The notes: generated from the letters alone by a model not told the origin. A stretch of DNA of 64,000 nucleotides from Fluctibacter corallii (GCF_025751585.1 NZ_JAOWKX010000007.1:217838-281837), one strand, 5' to 3'; shown: positions 45,336 to 55,451, counted from the first letter of the stretch. Translations and numbers: made by a program.

Positions 45336-45400
45336 TGTTGTATTTTGCCTGACAAAACGAACTGTGCTTAAATGCGCATTCGTTTTGTTTGGGTAGTAGT

Positions 45401-45865
45401 ATGAAGCCTGTTCTTTTTTTATTTCTGTTGGTACTGGCGATTCTTACGCCCCCTTCTTCACACGCAGATCTCGTGACAGAACAAGCCTTTAGCTTCGGTA
45501 AAATCTCTATTATCGACAACTCAGTTGTCAGTACAGTTCAACTTTCTAGCTCAGGTAGAGCAAGCTCAACAAACAATATTTATATTTTGGAGTTGGGAAC
45601 ACCAGGTGTGTATACCCTCACCGATTTACCGCCTTTCACCGTTGTTACTCTGTCTGCAAATTTACCCGCTTACTCAGCCTCTACATTGCCGAGCACGCAG
45701 CAATTTGCTATTAGCAGTGTTGATATGCCAGCTACAATTAAAGCTGACGCTGCAGGCTCTGCACAGTTTCGTGTAGGTGGGGTACTAGAAACATCAGGGC
45801 TTGGAGGGCAATATATCGGCCCAGCCACCTACCAGATCATGCTTCCCATTGAAGTGACTTATTAA
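45401..45865 (+). CDS. second DUF4402-type pilin-like subunit
   Basis: A 154-residue protein with a signal peptide ending near SHADL. It shares with the preceding subunit the FxFGxIxI start (AFSFGKISIIDNSV) and the C-terminal pattern TYQIMLPIEVTY. It has no cysteine and lacks the long mid-region of the major subunit. A minor, adaptor or tip subunit is the simplest reading. The start at ATG 45401 has only a weak ribosome site. The PapD-like chaperone gene begins 13 bases after its stop. Confidence 0.75.
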   Translation: MKPVLFLFLLVLAILTPPSSHADLVTEQAFSFGKISIIDNSVVSTVQLSSSGRASSTNNIYILELGTPGVYTLTDLPPFTVVTLSANLPAYSASTLPSTQQFAISSVDMPATIKADAAGSAQFRVGGVLETSGLGGQYIGPATYQIMLPIEVTY

Positions 45866-45878
45866 AGGTACAATAACA

Positions 45879-46718
45879 ATGTTGAAAAAATACGTATCGT
45901 TGACGACGTTACTTACGCTATTAATGCTGACCAGCAGTCTGGCTTGGTCAAACCTGTTGATTTATCCGGTTCGCGTCTCGTTTGATGAGCAAGAACGTAG
46001 CGCGACGCTTACCCTTACCAATACATCACAGCAAACCAATACATATCGATTAGAATGGCAAGAGAACAAAGCACTCAGTGAAGGGGGTTACACAAAATTA
46101 TCGGAAGAAGAAGCGAAACGCTTGCCGATTGCCAGCCCTATGTTGCGTTTTTCTCCTCGTCAGGTCACATTGAAACCAGGCCAGCGTCAAGTAATAAAGT
46201 TATCACTTCGCCGACCTAGAAACCTTGATGAAGGTGAATATCGGTCGCATATTCTCTTTAAAGCCTTACCGCCGAAACAAACAGAAGAGCAACAAAGGGC
46301 GACGGCAATGCAAATTAACATGGTCATGAGTTTTGCTGTGCCCATTACTATTCAACAAGGACGCTATGACGCGTCTGTCTCGTTAGAAGACGCCACTATT
46401 CATTATTCCGCAAGCAAGCAAACTGGACATGTTTCCCTCAATCTTGTTCGACAAGGCATCCATTCAGCAAGTGGAAACATATCGGCCTATTGGACACCGA
46501 AAGGCGGCAAGGAACGCTTGTTGGCAAAAGTGGCAGATTTTAATGCCTGGACGGAGCTGAGCGAAATTGAATCTAAGCTAATTTGGGCGGGTAACGCATT
46601 TACGCCAGCTGACGGAACATTGCGTGTCGTATACGAGGGCGTGCGCGACTTTAGCGACAATACCTATTTCGAAGAAACAATTACAGTTAGAAAATCCGAT
46701 ATAAAAAAGCTACCTTAA
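45879..46718 (+). CDS. PapD-like periplasmic fimbrial chaperone
   Basis: A 279-residue protein with a signal peptide ending near LAWS, followed by a two-domain immunoglobulin-like chaperone. The first domain contains IYPVRVSFDEQERSATLTLTN and MLRFSPRQVTLKPGQRQVIKLSLRRP, the G1/F1 region carrying the subunit-binding strand and basic residues. The second domain is YSASKQTGHVSLNLVRQG onward. It is longer than classical PapD (about 220 residues). It should fold DUF4402 subunits by donor-strand complementation and deliver them to the usher-like protein. Confidence 0.85.
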   Translation: MLKKYVSLTTLLTLLMLTSSLAWSNLLIYPVRVSFDEQERSATLTLTNTSQQTNTYRLEWQENKALSEGGYTKLSEEEAKRLPIASPMLRFSPRQVTLKPGQRQVIKLSLRRPRNLDEGEYRSHILFKALPPKQTEEQQRATAMQINMVMSFAVPITIQQGRYDASVSLEDATIHYSASKQTGHVSLNLVRQGIHSASGNISAYWTPKGGKERLLAKVADFNAWTELSEIESKLIWAGNAFTPADGTLRVVYEGVRDFSDNTYFEETITVRKSDIKKLP

Positions 46719-46748
46719 GCAAATAGCATATAACAATAATAATTCGCG

Positions 46749-49700
46749 ATGTGTGTGAAAAAAGGCAATAAAAAACAAGATATAACGCCAACCATACCTT
46801 TACTCATAAAGGTATGTGGTGTGGCCTTGTTGATATTGAACAACCTACATACACACGCGGCTGATGTGCCCAACATCGAAGAAACCCTTAGAAAAATTAA
46901 GCAAAAATATCAGGCGCTCGAAGCCAGTCAATCTCGCACGCAACGTGTACCTACGTCAGTCGTTATAGACAACGCTGTGCCAAAACAGGTGCAAGAACCG
47001 TTAGCGCCTGTCAGCCGATTTGCAATTGGTGAAGAACTCTTATTCACTGTGGATGTAAAAGGTATATTGCTCGGCGACGTGCTTGCGACTAAAAGTTCTG
47101 ACGGCCTAAGAATAGGGCTTAGCGAATTTGTTCAGGTGATTGATTTTCCGATTGATGTCGACCCCGATCAGGCCACAGCTAACGGCTGGTTTGTGCACCC
47201 ATCACGCACATTCGAAGCAGACATTAACGCCCGTGATGAGTTGGAAGTTAACGCAAATGGGCAAGTATTCACGCTCTCTGCACAAGAGTATGAAATCAGC
47301 GACGATATCTACGTAGAGTTATCGAGTCTCTCTCGCTGGTTTGCGCTTGGTCACACTATTGATGAGGAACGCCTGACGCTACTCGTGTCTTCTCCTATAC
47401 CGCTTCCCATCGAGGAACAAATGCGACGTAGAGGCTTACGCTTTGATAGCGGGGTTAGAACAACACAATCCGTGCTGCCGTTACAAGCCTCAGACTACGC
47501 ACTTTTTTCTCCTCCACTGCTCGACGCCCAAGTTTCGCTTCGCACCGATCAGTCTGACACATCTGCCGCGTATTCGGTACTGTCGACGCAAGACGCGGCC
47601 TACTATACCTCTCAACTTTTTTTATACGGTAAAGATGATGATGCACTTGTTGATGCGCGCCTAACATTGTCTAAAAAATCTGAGAATGCCGATCTGCTTG
47701 GTCCATTTAGTATGACCGAATATGCGTTTGGCGATGTAGTACCCGTAAATATTGGTGCGGGAAACACCCAGTCCTTAGGGCGTGGATTCACCATGAACAA
47801 TGCCAAAAACCGCCTTATTGATAATCGCCGTGCGAATTTGGTAGGCGAAGTTCAAGTAGGCTGGGACGTAGAGCTTTATCGCAATGGCGTGTTAATTGAC
47901 AACTTAATTTCTGTTGACGATGGCCGCTACGAATTTAACGACATTGAACTTAGCTTCGGACGCAACGAATTTGAATTGGTGTTCTATGGCCCTCAGGGGC
48001 AAATAGAACGTAGAGAAGAATCTTTCTTTATTGATAGCAATAATGTGGCAGGCGGAGAGGGTGTTTTCCAATTCTCGGCTGTGGATGCCAACAAAAGCGT
48101 TTTGGGCGTGGGTGATGAAGGGATTGCCCCATCGCAACTCGGTATACATGTAGCCGCCTCCTACGATTACGGTATCACCAACTGGTTCTCGCTGGGTGTC
48201 GGTGCTTCGCAGTTTTCCCCCGATGAGGGTGAAAAGGAAACACAATATGCGGTAAATACTGGTATTAATTTGGGAAGTTTTGGTCTGCTTAATAGCACCG
48301 TTCAGGAAAACGAAGATCTAAGACGCACGATGCGCCACAGCTACCGCACGCAAATATCAGACGTGGCACTCGACGTGATATACAACAGCAGTAAGCAATT
48401 AGATTACGATACAATACTAACGACAAAACCCGTAAAAGATACTGCTGAAAGTTTGAGTGTGCGACTGTCAGGTGTCTTGTTCCGGTACTCAACCCTTCCT
48501 ATTAGTTACGAAAACGCCTGGACGCGCTCAGAACAGCAAAATGGCTTGATAAACGAGTTCTTTAAAAATTCGATTGGCATGAACACAAGATACGGTTCGT
48601 TTTCTCACTCTTTACTCTGGCAGCGTAACTTCTTAGAGCCACAATTTGCCAATGGTCAAACGGTAGATAAAAGCTGGGAAACCCTTGGTTCACTGGCATA
48701 TCGCACTCGCTGGGGCAACACCTTCACGCGTATTTATGCCGACTATGACATTACGCCAGACACAGAACTGAGCTCTATTGGTGCCTCAGTTAATTATCCT
48801 TTCTCTAACACACTTACCTCTGAGGTGCGTTACGTTTACGATTTTGACGAAAGTGACGACCGACTGGATCTGCGTTTAAATTGGCTGCATGAAGATTTTA
48901 CCTTAACCACCATCGCTAATTACACCAATAACGACAATTGGAGCATCAATCTGGTTGCACGTTTAGGGCTAGGCTACAACGATGATACGCAGTCAATCTT
49001 TACCTCAGGTCGGTCATTAGCCAACTCTGGCGCGACTGCGGTCAGGATTTTTGAGGATAAAGACTTAGACAACCAGTATGATGAAGGCGAACCCCTCATT
49101 GATGGCGTAACCGTGAAGGCGACACAAGCATTTCGTGAAGAGGTTACAGACAAAACCGGCACGGCTGTCTTAAAAGCGATACCTGAAGGTCTTCGCACCG
49201 ATATTGTTGTTGATGAAACCAGCTTGCCAGAACATACCATGATGATCGCCTCAGAGGGCTTCTCAGTATCAGGCAGAAAAGGCTTAGTTCAACACTTTGA
49301 TATTCCGGTTATTAAAGGTGGCGAGTTGGAAGGCACCGTCTATTGGCGGAATGCAGATGACGAAGAGCAAGTTGCGCCTTATGTGCGCTTACACTTAACC
49401 AATGAAAAGGGTGTTGTCATTGCGTCAACCCGTACCGAATTTGATGGGTATTATTTGTTTGAGCGAGTGCCTCCCGGCCAATACACGGTGCAGGTTGATA
49501 CCTCAACAGGTAGACAACGGGGTAAAACCCCTGAACGCGAAAAAGTAGTGACATTTTCTAAACAAGGGGATTTGATCACAGATGTCGATTTTACCTTACG
49601 TAATTTACACGCGGCGCAAGGGTATGCAGTACTGGTAGGGGAGTTTAGCTCATTAACGTTTTTACAGGTTTATTTTGAGCTACTACAAGAGCGCGTAGAT

Positions 49701-49892
49701 AAATCGCTTGCGAGCAATGCGTTTTACTACACAGATCCCAATACCCAAAAGAGTAAGCTAGGCCTTTATTACGTCGATGCCAGCAACGGCCAAGATGATA
49801 GTGAAGCACAATCATCAGCACAAACTGTGTGCGATACTCTTCAAGCCAGTGACATTGACTGTCAGGTAGAGTATATAGAAGTTAACTACTAA
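46749..49892 (+). CDS. usher-like outer-membrane protein with C-terminal SPOR-like end
   Basis: A 1047-residue protein. After a hydrophobic leader (about residues 17-38), a coiled-coil-like segment and a plug-like region (RFAIGEELLFTVDVKG) come barrel-type repeats rich in aromatic residues (about 280-760), including YGPQGQIERREESFFID, which resembles usher proteins of the TcfC/CooC alternate group. Then come two Ig-like carboxypeptidase-regulatory folds (AVRIFEDKDLDNQYDEGEP; TRTEFDGYYLFERVPPGQY). The last 90 residues (AQGYAVLVGEF ... YIEVNY) look SPOR-like with a C-x2-L-x6-C pair. The start at 46749 has a weak ribosome site. Usher identity rests on context and sequence style. Confidence 0.75.
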   Translation: MCVKKGNKKQDITPTIPLLIKVCGVALLILNNLHTHAADVPNIEETLRKIKQKYQALEASQSRTQRVPTSVVIDNAVPKQVQEPLAPVSRFAIGEELLFTVDVKGILLGDVLATKSSDGLRIGLSEFVQVIDFPIDVDPDQATANGWFVHPSRTFEADINARDELEVNANGQVFTLSAQEYEISDDIYVELSSLSRWFALGHTIDEERLTLLVSSPIPLPIEEQMRRRGLRFDSGVRTTQSVLPLQASDYALFSPPLLDAQVSLRTDQSDTSAAYSVLSTQDAAYYTSQLFLYGKDDDALVDARLTLSKKSENADLLGPFSMTEYAFGDVVPVNIGAGNTQSLGRGFTMNNAKNRLIDNRRANLVGEVQVGWDVELYRNGVLIDNLISVDDGRYEFNDIELSFGRNEFELVFYGPQGQIERREESFFIDSNNVAGGEGVFQFSAVDANKSVLGVGDEGIAPSQLGIHVAASYDYGITNWFSLGVGASQFSPDEGEKETQYAVNTGINLGSFGLLNSTVQENEDLRRTMRHSYRTQISDVALDVIYNSSKQLDYDTILTTKPVKDTAESLSVRLSGVLFRYSTLPISYENAWTRSEQQNGLINEFFKNSIGMNTRYGSFSHSLLWQRNFLEPQFANGQTVDKSWETLGSLAYRTRWGNTFTRIYADYDITPDTELSSIGASVNYPFSNTLTSEVRYVYDFDESDDRLDLRLNWLHEDFTLTTIANYTNNDNWSINLVARLGLGYNDDTQSIFTSGRSLANSGATAVRIFEDKDLDNQYDEGEPLIDGVTVKATQAFREEVTDKTGTAVLKAIPEGLRTDIVVDETSLPEHTMMIASEGFSVSGRKGLVQHFDIPVIKGGELEGTVYWRNADDEEQVAPYVRLHLTNEKGVVIASTRTEFDGYYLFERVPPGQYTVQVDTSTGRQRGKTPEREKVVTFSKQGDLITDVDFTLRNLHAAQGYAVLVGEFSSLTFLQVYFELLQERVDKSLASNAFYYTDPNTQKSKLGLYYVDASNGQDDSEAQSSAQTVCDTLQASDIDCQVEYIEVNY

Positions 49893-49906
49893 GCAAAGTG
49901 ACGTTT

Positions 49907-50593
49907 ATGAACATCAAAACAGCCCTTTTTCTCAGCACTGGAATTCTATTTGTTCTTCAGGGCTGTAGCGCGTTTGAAACGCCACCTACAGAGATGCCAG
50001 CATCATCACCAATGACAGTAAATGAAGGCTCAGACGACGCTGTGATGTCACCGCACGCGCCTGTACAGGCTGATACGTTACGTGATGAAATCGAAATGCT
50101 AAAGGCAGAAGTCAACACGTTAAAGGCAAAACAGGCAGGCATAGATAGGCTGTTAGCCATAGAGAGTGAGCTGAAAACCCTGATAGAGCAACTCACGGCT
50201 TACGATAACCAGCAAGCATCTTATCAAGAAGCTTCTGCAAAGCAATCCACACCGGCATCCGCTTCGTCAGCACCAACACACGCACCGAAAGATGAACCCG
50301 TAGCTAATACACCCGTTATTTCAACACGTACTTTCACGGTACAATTAGCGGCAATGTCAGAGCAAAGTAAACTCATGCCTACTTGGCAGCAAATACGCAG
50401 ACAGCGAGCGAGTATATTAGAAGGGCTTCAGCCCCATTATCATGAATTAACTCGTGGAGAGGGACGTTTATTTCGACTAAGCGTAGGCCAATTTGAACAG
50501 CGCCAGCAAGCCGACGCACTGTGTGCTCAATTAAAGCAGCAAAAGACCGCTTGCGTCGTCGGCGACTATGCTACACAGAGTTTGCCACTTTAG
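49907..50593 (+). CDS. SPOR-domain lipoprotein
   Basis: A 228-residue lipoprotein. Its signal peptide ends in a lipobox VLQGC, so it should be lipidated. A coiled-coil-like helix (DEIEMLKAEVNTLKAKQ) follows, then a low-complexity linker, and a C-terminal SPOR domain (TFTVQLAAMSEQSKL; LFRLSVGQFEQRQQADALC). SPOR domains bind septal glycan. C-A-Q-L-x6-C repeats the cysteine spacing of the usher end and the later SPOR lipoprotein. I start at ATG 49907, 15 bases after the usher stop; a GTG three codons upstream is possible. Confidence 0.82.
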   Translation: MNIKTALFLSTGILFVLQGCSAFETPPTEMPASSPMTVNEGSDDAVMSPHAPVQADTLRDEIEMLKAEVNTLKAKQAGIDRLLAIESELKTLIEQLTAYDNQQASYQEASAKQSTPASASSAPTHAPKDEPVANTPVISTRTFTVQLAAMSEQSKLMPTWQQIRRQRASILEGLQPHYHELTRGEGRLFRLSVGQFEQRQQADALCAQLKQQKTACVVGDYATQSLPL

Positions 50594-50626
50594 CTCGATA
50601 GCTGACGCAGCAGCAGAGTAATTAGG

Positions 50627-51283
50627 CTATAAATGATCGACGACGAAGTAGGGCACTATCACCGACGATGAGGCAATAATGCGCTTATCGTCGGCATGAA
50701 CCAATCTAGCACTCATTCTTACGCCGTTAGGCTCGTACACCATGTTACCAGACAACACGCAGCAAAAGTGATCGGAAATCAGATCACGGCTTCGTGTGAA
50801 AACAAAATTCCCATCAGGATTACGTAAAACTCGGTCGGCAATATTCAACTCGTTCACACTATAACCATGTTCACTCATTTCAGTCATCAATACGTTCGCA
50901 AACTGGTTACCTAAACGATTGGTGTCACGCAGTGTATTATCAAAGGTAACGAAAGACGTGACGGCAACTTGACCATCTACACGCCTAGCATCTCCCAGCT
51001 TCATCACTAATTGACGGGCGTAGTCTTGCAAACTCTTATTGTGTCGGTGTGCTTGAAACGTAGAGTAATCGCGAACAGCATTACTTGCTACACGGTTTGG
51101 CGTAACTTGCGTGGGCATACCCATTTGCGGGGGTGGCAGATAGGTCACATCATCGTCGGTATATTCGACTGCTGTGACCTCTTCTTCAGGCGATTCGAGC
51201 ATCCAGTTCGTCATCATACAGCCATTGATAAGCCCGCTCATCAACATAACAATCGCCACTTTACTTAATTTATTTGTACTCAT
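50627..51283 (-). CDS. FlgO-like outer-membrane lipoprotein A
   Basis: A 218-residue lipoprotein with a lipobox LINGC near residue 22. The domain after a proline-rich linker (residues 45-65) includes SLQDYARQLVMKLGDA, VDGQVAVTSFVTFDN and DRVLRNPDGNFVFTRSRDLI, the FlgO pattern. FlgO proteins are outer-membrane lipoproteins required for flagellar stability in Vibrio. Here no flagellar gene is adjacent, so the role may have been redirected to the nearby pilus. It follows lipoprotein B by 15 bases in the same operon. Confidence 0.8.
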   Translation of the reverse strand: MSTNKLSKVAIVMLMSGLINGCMMTNWMLESPEEEVTAVEYTDDDVTYLPPPQMGMPTQVTPNRVASNAVRDYSTFQAHRHNKSLQDYARQLVMKLGDARRVDGQVAVTSFVTFDNTLRDTNRLGNQFANVLMTEMSEHGYSVNELNIADRVLRNPDGNFVFTRSRDLISDHFCCVLSGNMVYEPNGVRMSARLVHADDKRIIASSSVIVPYFVVDHL

Positions 51284-51298
51284 AATAGCATTACCTCG

Positions 51299-51988
51299 TT
51301 AGCGCTCAGCCCATGCATGTGAAGACATAGTGGCAAATTGACTAGCAACACGAGCAGGAATCATTGATTCGGACGTGGCGACCACCGTCTTTGACGCAAC
51401 ATCCACCATACGAGCGTGTACCAGTACACCCTTCGCCAATTGTGAGAGTGTTCCCACCAGCACGAATTCTGCTTGTGTTTCGTTTCTCAGCTCTAAAAAG
51501 TCACGGGTAAGAATAAAATCACCCTTTGGTGTTACTCGAATGTAGTCGGCCACTTTAAAATCCATCGCCACCAATCCAAAGCGATATAATTCGGAGATGA
51601 ATGCATGGTTCAATACTTCTCCCAAATACGGCGTATGGGTGTAATCAGAGTCAACAGGAACGAAGTTGGTCACAGCGATACGAGCTTCATCGCTAACGTC
51701 AGTCATATTGTCGGCCATGGTATTTACCATTTCACGCACATAGTCCTGAATTTCATCTCCTGTCATAGCGGTAGACGAAAGAGACAAATCCGCTTTTTGA
51801 TACATATCTGGCGTGTCATTTACCTGATAACTGCCAAATCCTCGGCGCTCTTCATTGACATTCGAGGTCATATTTTTGACATGTGCGCAACCTGAAAGCA
51901 CACTCAGTCCAATTAGCGTGATGCAAAGGGAAGCCCCTTTTGAAATACGATTTGCAACTCTGCAAATCGTTGATATTGTTAACTTCAT
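51299..51988 (-). CDS. FlgO-like outer-membrane lipoprotein B
   Basis: A 229-residue paralogue of the neighbouring lipoprotein with a lipobox LSGC near residue 34. It shares EIQDYVREMVNTMADNM, ARIAVTNFVPVDSDYTH, TPYLGEVLNHAFISEL and YIRVTPKGDFILTRDFLEL. I start at ATG 51988, where GAGGA is well spaced; an ATG two codons upstream is directly against it. Divergent transcription from a SPOR lipoprotein gene places both FlgO genes within the same locus. Confidence 0.8.
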   Translation of the reverse strand: MKLTISTICRVANRISKGASLCITLIGLSVLSGCAHVKNMTSNVNEERRGFGSYQVNDTPDMYQKADLSLSSTAMTGDEIQDYVREMVNTMADNMTDVSDEARIAVTNFVPVDSDYTHTPYLGEVLNHAFISELYRFGLVAMDFKVADYIRVTPKGDFILTRDFLELRNETQAEFVLVGTLSQLAKGVLVHARMVDVASKTVVATSESMIPARVASQFATMSSHAWAER

Positions 51989-52315
51989 AAGCATTCCTCA
52001 CCGCTGATGACTCTTACCAGACCGAATTTGTACGCGTAAACTACACGCCAATCGCTGGTTTGCAACTCAGGCGCACTGCGCATTATTTGCTATTATATGT
52101 TACTCAATAGGGAAAAATATGCAGATTATGTGCCACTGAGTCGTTTAAATGCCGTACAAATATGACTCCATTGCGCATTGTGGCAAACAAATTGCTAAAC
52201 CTTTGATTAGAGTGATAATTACAAAAACGTAAAACGTGAATTTTTGGCGCTAGAGGGTTAAGCCTAAAAAGGTGATGTCTATCAGCTAACGCGGTTTTAC
52301 AGTTCGGGATGAAGT
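51989..52315. other. divergent promoter region, AT-rich
   Basis: No gene is visible. Both the FlgO-like operon and the second SPOR lipoprotein gene start from here. I could not define a single clear promoter by eye. Confidence 0.5.
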
Positions 52316-52948
52316 ATGAATGTAGCAAATTTTCAAATAACGCGTCAGGTACTGATACTCTTCGCAGTATTCAGCCTGTCTGGGTGCGCGGCATTTGAAA
52401 CCATTCAGTTCACCAACACAGAAAGCGAAAACACCAACGAGATATCCGATGCGGATATTGAAACCGTAGTAAAAGAGTGGCAAGAAACGAAATCAGATAT
52501 TCAACGCATCAGCGCCTTAGAGCAGGATATGGCGCTGATTGTCGAAGAAATGAATAAACTTGCTAAGCTTGGTCATTTACCACCGTCTATCGCCTCAGAG
52601 AAGCCGGTGGATTTTGTTGAAGCCGACAAAGAAGAAGAGACTTTTCTGGAGGAAAATACCACCAGCATACCAGTTCGAACGGCAAGCGAACGGCAAGGCT
52701 TTGCCGTTCACATTGCATTATTCTTGAATACGAAAAGCGCTGAGCGCGGGTGGCAGGTTATTCAAAAGCGTTATCCTGCCTTGTTTAACGGTATCACCCC
52801 GTATGTCAGCAAAGTTCAAGGCAAACGTAGAACGATGTACAGCTTGCGCGTAGGCCCTTACAAACGCAAGGCACACGCAATAACAGTCTGCGCGGCCCTA
52901 ATGCAAAATCGTTACCGCTGTAACATTGTCGATAACATTAAGACGTAA
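52316..52948 (+). CDS. second SPOR-domain lipoprotein
   Basis: A 210-residue lipoprotein with a lipobox LSGC near residue 24 and CAAFETIQF after it. The middle part is acidic and helical (DADIETVVKEWQETKSDI). The C-terminal SPOR domain has FAVHIALFLNTKSAERGW and MYSLRVGPYKRKAHAITVC, with C-A-A-L-x6-C as in the pilus-operon SPOR protein. N-terminal CSAFET and CAAFET stretches of the two lipoproteins are also alike, which makes them paralogues. GGATGAAG precedes the ATG. Confidence 0.82.
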   Translation: MNVANFQITRQVLILFAVFSLSGCAAFETIQFTNTESENTNEISDADIETVVKEWQETKSDIQRISALEQDMALIVEEMNKLAKLGHLPPSIASEKPVDFVEADKEEETFLEENTTSIPVRTASERQGFAVHIALFLNTKSAERGWQVIQKRYPALFNGITPYVSKVQGKRRTMYSLRVGPYKRKAHAITVCAALMQNRYRCNIVDNIKT

Positions 52949-52981
52949 CGTTACGCTTTTCTGATATGTTTACCAGCGCGC

Positions 52982-54901
52982 TTATCGCTTGGCAAACACT
53001 GACACCTGATCATCAACCACTTCAATCAGCTCATTCAACTGGTGCGCGCGTTCTGCAATTTCTGTCACATTCTGCATATTATCATGAGACGTTTGCGTGA
53101 ATTTTTGCATGCTGATATTAATATCTTTGATACCCACCGATTGCTCTTCGGTTGCCGCAGCGATTTGATTATTAGCATCGAAGATCTCCGAGAAACGTTT
53201 GGCATTGTCTTTCATAATCGTCTCGGCTTTAAGAATGGTTTCTGATGTACGGTGAGAGCGGTCAATGATTTGTGTCATTTCGCTGGTGGCCTGCCCCGAA
53301 CGCTGCGTCAATTCTTCCATGATGCTCTGAATTTCTGTCGTGGACTCTGCCGTTTTCTTCGCCAAACTTCTCACTTCTTCTGCCACCACAGAGAAGCCTC
53401 GGCCCTGCTCTCCGGCACGGGCAGCTTCTATCGCGGCATTCAAAGCCAATAGGTTTGTTTGATCAGAGATTGATTGAATGACCGACAACACATTCGCGAT
53501 AGTTTCTGTGTTCTGGGTTAACGCCGAAATCACGTCAGCGATATCGTTAATTTTATCTGCAAGCTGCTTAATATCTTCACGTGAGCGACTGATGACCTCA
53601 GATATCTCAGCACCGTTGTTATCAATAAGGTGAGCTGTAGATGCGGCCTCATTGGCATTCGATGCAATTTCTGCCACGGTAATACTGATTTGGTTCAGCA
53701 TGTCAGATGTATGAGCAACATTTCTGTCAGACTCTTTGGTGCTTTCAACAGTAAGATCAACATTATTACTTAATGAAGTGGCTAAGTTTCGCATACCTAA
53801 GCTACTGTCAGAGATATGCTGGAAAACACCATTTAACTTTTCCGCGAACGCGTTGTAGCCGCTTGCCATTTCGCGAATTTCTTTCTCACCTTTAACAGGT
53901 AAACGATAAGACAAGTCAGCATCACCTTGTCCCAGCTGCTTAAACAATGCAGCCAGTTGTTCTAAGGGTTTAGTGATATTATTGGCCAAGAACCAACCAA
54001 TAAATGCCACCACACACAAAATCAATATCGTGGATAATAAGCTGGAAAAAATCAGATCATCCACCGTCGCAAAGACCTCCTCATGAGGTACTTGTGCCAC
54101 CACATACCAGTTCATCGAAGGAACATAGGTCGCTGTGACTAACCATGCCTTATTGTCAATTTCAACGTCTACTACGCGCGTTTGCGCTTTTGACGTTAAT
54201 GTATTCGCTGCATTACCACCATACAATGAGCTCAAAGAGGCTTTACCCAATAACGCCACGTTTCGGTGCACCTGCACCACACCTTCTGCATCGACAAGAT
54301 AGACGAATCCCGTCTCTTCAATCTTAAAATTAGATAGAAAGTCCACCATGTCGTCGAACGACTTCGCAATACCCGATAACCCTTGGCCGTTGAGTTGCTG
54401 GTAATTCACAAACAAGTTCGTTTTACCAGTGTTTGGTTCTCGGTAGGTGCTCACCATATAGTCTTTATTACTTTCTCGATAAGCGAAAAACCAATCGTCT
54501 GCAGTGTTAGGTTGTAATCGTCTTAGGAATCCATCTTGGTTCCAATAATCTGCCGTTTGACGGTTCGCAAACGATGCAGCACTCAAGTCAAATTCTTTTA
54601 CAATGTCGTTTAGTTTTTTTACCAGATTTGCTTCACCTTCTGGCGAGTTTCCACTTCGGTTCCAATCGAGAGTAAAGCGGTCAGACGCAATTCGATTGGC
54701 GATGACTCGCATCTGATAAATCTCTTTATCTATCTCTAATGCAATACGTTTTACCGTATTAGGAAGCTCCTGATGTGCCACTCGTGTTTCAATTTCATCA
54801 CTAACCGTTTTGATATTTAGTGCACTTATAAAAACAGTTGAAAGAAATACAAGGGATATAACCGCTAACGCGACTTTATTTTTTATAGAGATGACTTTCA
54901 T
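52982..54901 (-). CDS. methyl-accepting chemotaxis protein, Cache sensor
   Basis: A 639-residue chemoreceptor. An N-terminal membrane helix (about residues 8-28) is followed by a large periplasmic Cache-type sensor ([47 protein letters not shown]) to about residue 280, a second helix (about 285-305), HAMP ([27 protein letters not shown]) and the methyl-accepting domain with its hairpin tip ([31 protein letters not shown]). It senses a small molecule in the periplasm and signals to CheA. The ligand, often an amino acid or organic acid, cannot be read from sequence. Confidence 0.93.
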   Translation of the reverse strand: MKVISIKNKVALAVISLVFLSTVFISALNIKTVSDEIETRVAHQELPNTVKRIALEIDKEIYQMRVIANRIASDRFTLDWNRSGNSPEGEANLVKKLNDIVKEFDLSAASFANRQTADYWNQDGFLRRLQPNTADDWFFAYRESNKDYMVSTYREPNTGKTNLFVNYQQLNGQGLSGIAKSFDDMVDFLSNFKIEETGFVYLVDAEGVVQVHRNVALLGKASLSSLYGGNAANTLTSKAQTRVVDVEIDNKAWLVTATYVPSMNWYVVAQVPHEEVFATVDDLIFSSLLSTILILCVVAFIGWFLANNITKPLEQLAALFKQLGQGDADLSYRLPVKGEKEIREMASGYNAFAEKLNGVFQHISDSSLGMRNLATSLSNNVDLTVESTKESDRNVAHTSDMLNQISITVAEIASNANEAASTAHLIDNNGAEISEVISRSREDIKQLADKINDIADVISALTQNTETIANVLSVIQSISDQTNLLALNAAIEAARAGEQGRGFSVVAEEVRSLAKKTAESTTEIQSIMEELTQRSGQATSEMTQIIDRSHRTSETILKAETIMKDNAKRFSEIFDANNQIAAATEEQSVGIKDINISMQKFTQTSHDNMQNVTEIAERAHQLNELIEVVDDQVSVFAKR

Positions 54902-55268
54902 GTGGAACTACTACAACCTATTGATTTTAAAAGCAGACAATATATAAACGGCCGCTTACCCAATTTTCTTGAGTGTGTTTAGTGAAAAAATGAGTATCAA
55001 AAAAAGCAAAATCGTTAATGTCATTTACCTGTCAGGCTTTTTTACACCATTTGGTCCACAATTAAAACCGAAAATATATAAGCCCATGAGTTAATGTACT
55101 TTTTAATAACTGGGACGATTTATGCTTATTAACATGTGAGCGCAGGCGCTGATTTTTCAGGTTATAACAGCGCATGGATTTAGATACACAAAGACTAAGC
55201 AGGAAGCGTAATAATGCCGATAACACAGGTATGTGGGGTCAAGTTTCCTTGCAGTATAAGGTGATCAA
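54902..55268. other. 367-base intergenic region
   Basis: AT-rich, no gene, no clear hairpin with T run. It should contain the chemoreceptor promoter (minus strand) and the promoter of the small gene at 55269 (plus strand). Confidence 0.5.
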
Positions 55269-55451
55269 ATGTCTTGTTTAACACGAAAACTTCAACAGAG
55301 CATCACGCGTTATTTACAACGCCATGATGAATTAGTCAGAACGGATTCGCCAGAAAACGTAAGAGGTAAATTGATCAATCAGGGACTATGTCCATCTGAT
55401 GTCACGCAAGATCAAATACGTCTTATCATGCAAAATGTCAGGGCGAATTAA
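55269..55451 (+). CDS. small hypothetical protein, 60 residues
   Basis: A basic, helical 60-residue protein starting MSCLTRKLQQSITRYLQRHD. A spaced AAGGTGAT site lies before its ATG. GLCPSDVTQDQIRLIMQNVRAN at the end looks like a folded helix pair. No family recognised. Its stop overlaps the end of the HD-GYP gene on the opposite strand by four bases. Confidence 0.55.
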   Translation: MSCLTRKLQQSITRYLQRHDELVRTDSPENVRGKLINQGLCPSDVTQDQIRLIMQNVRAN

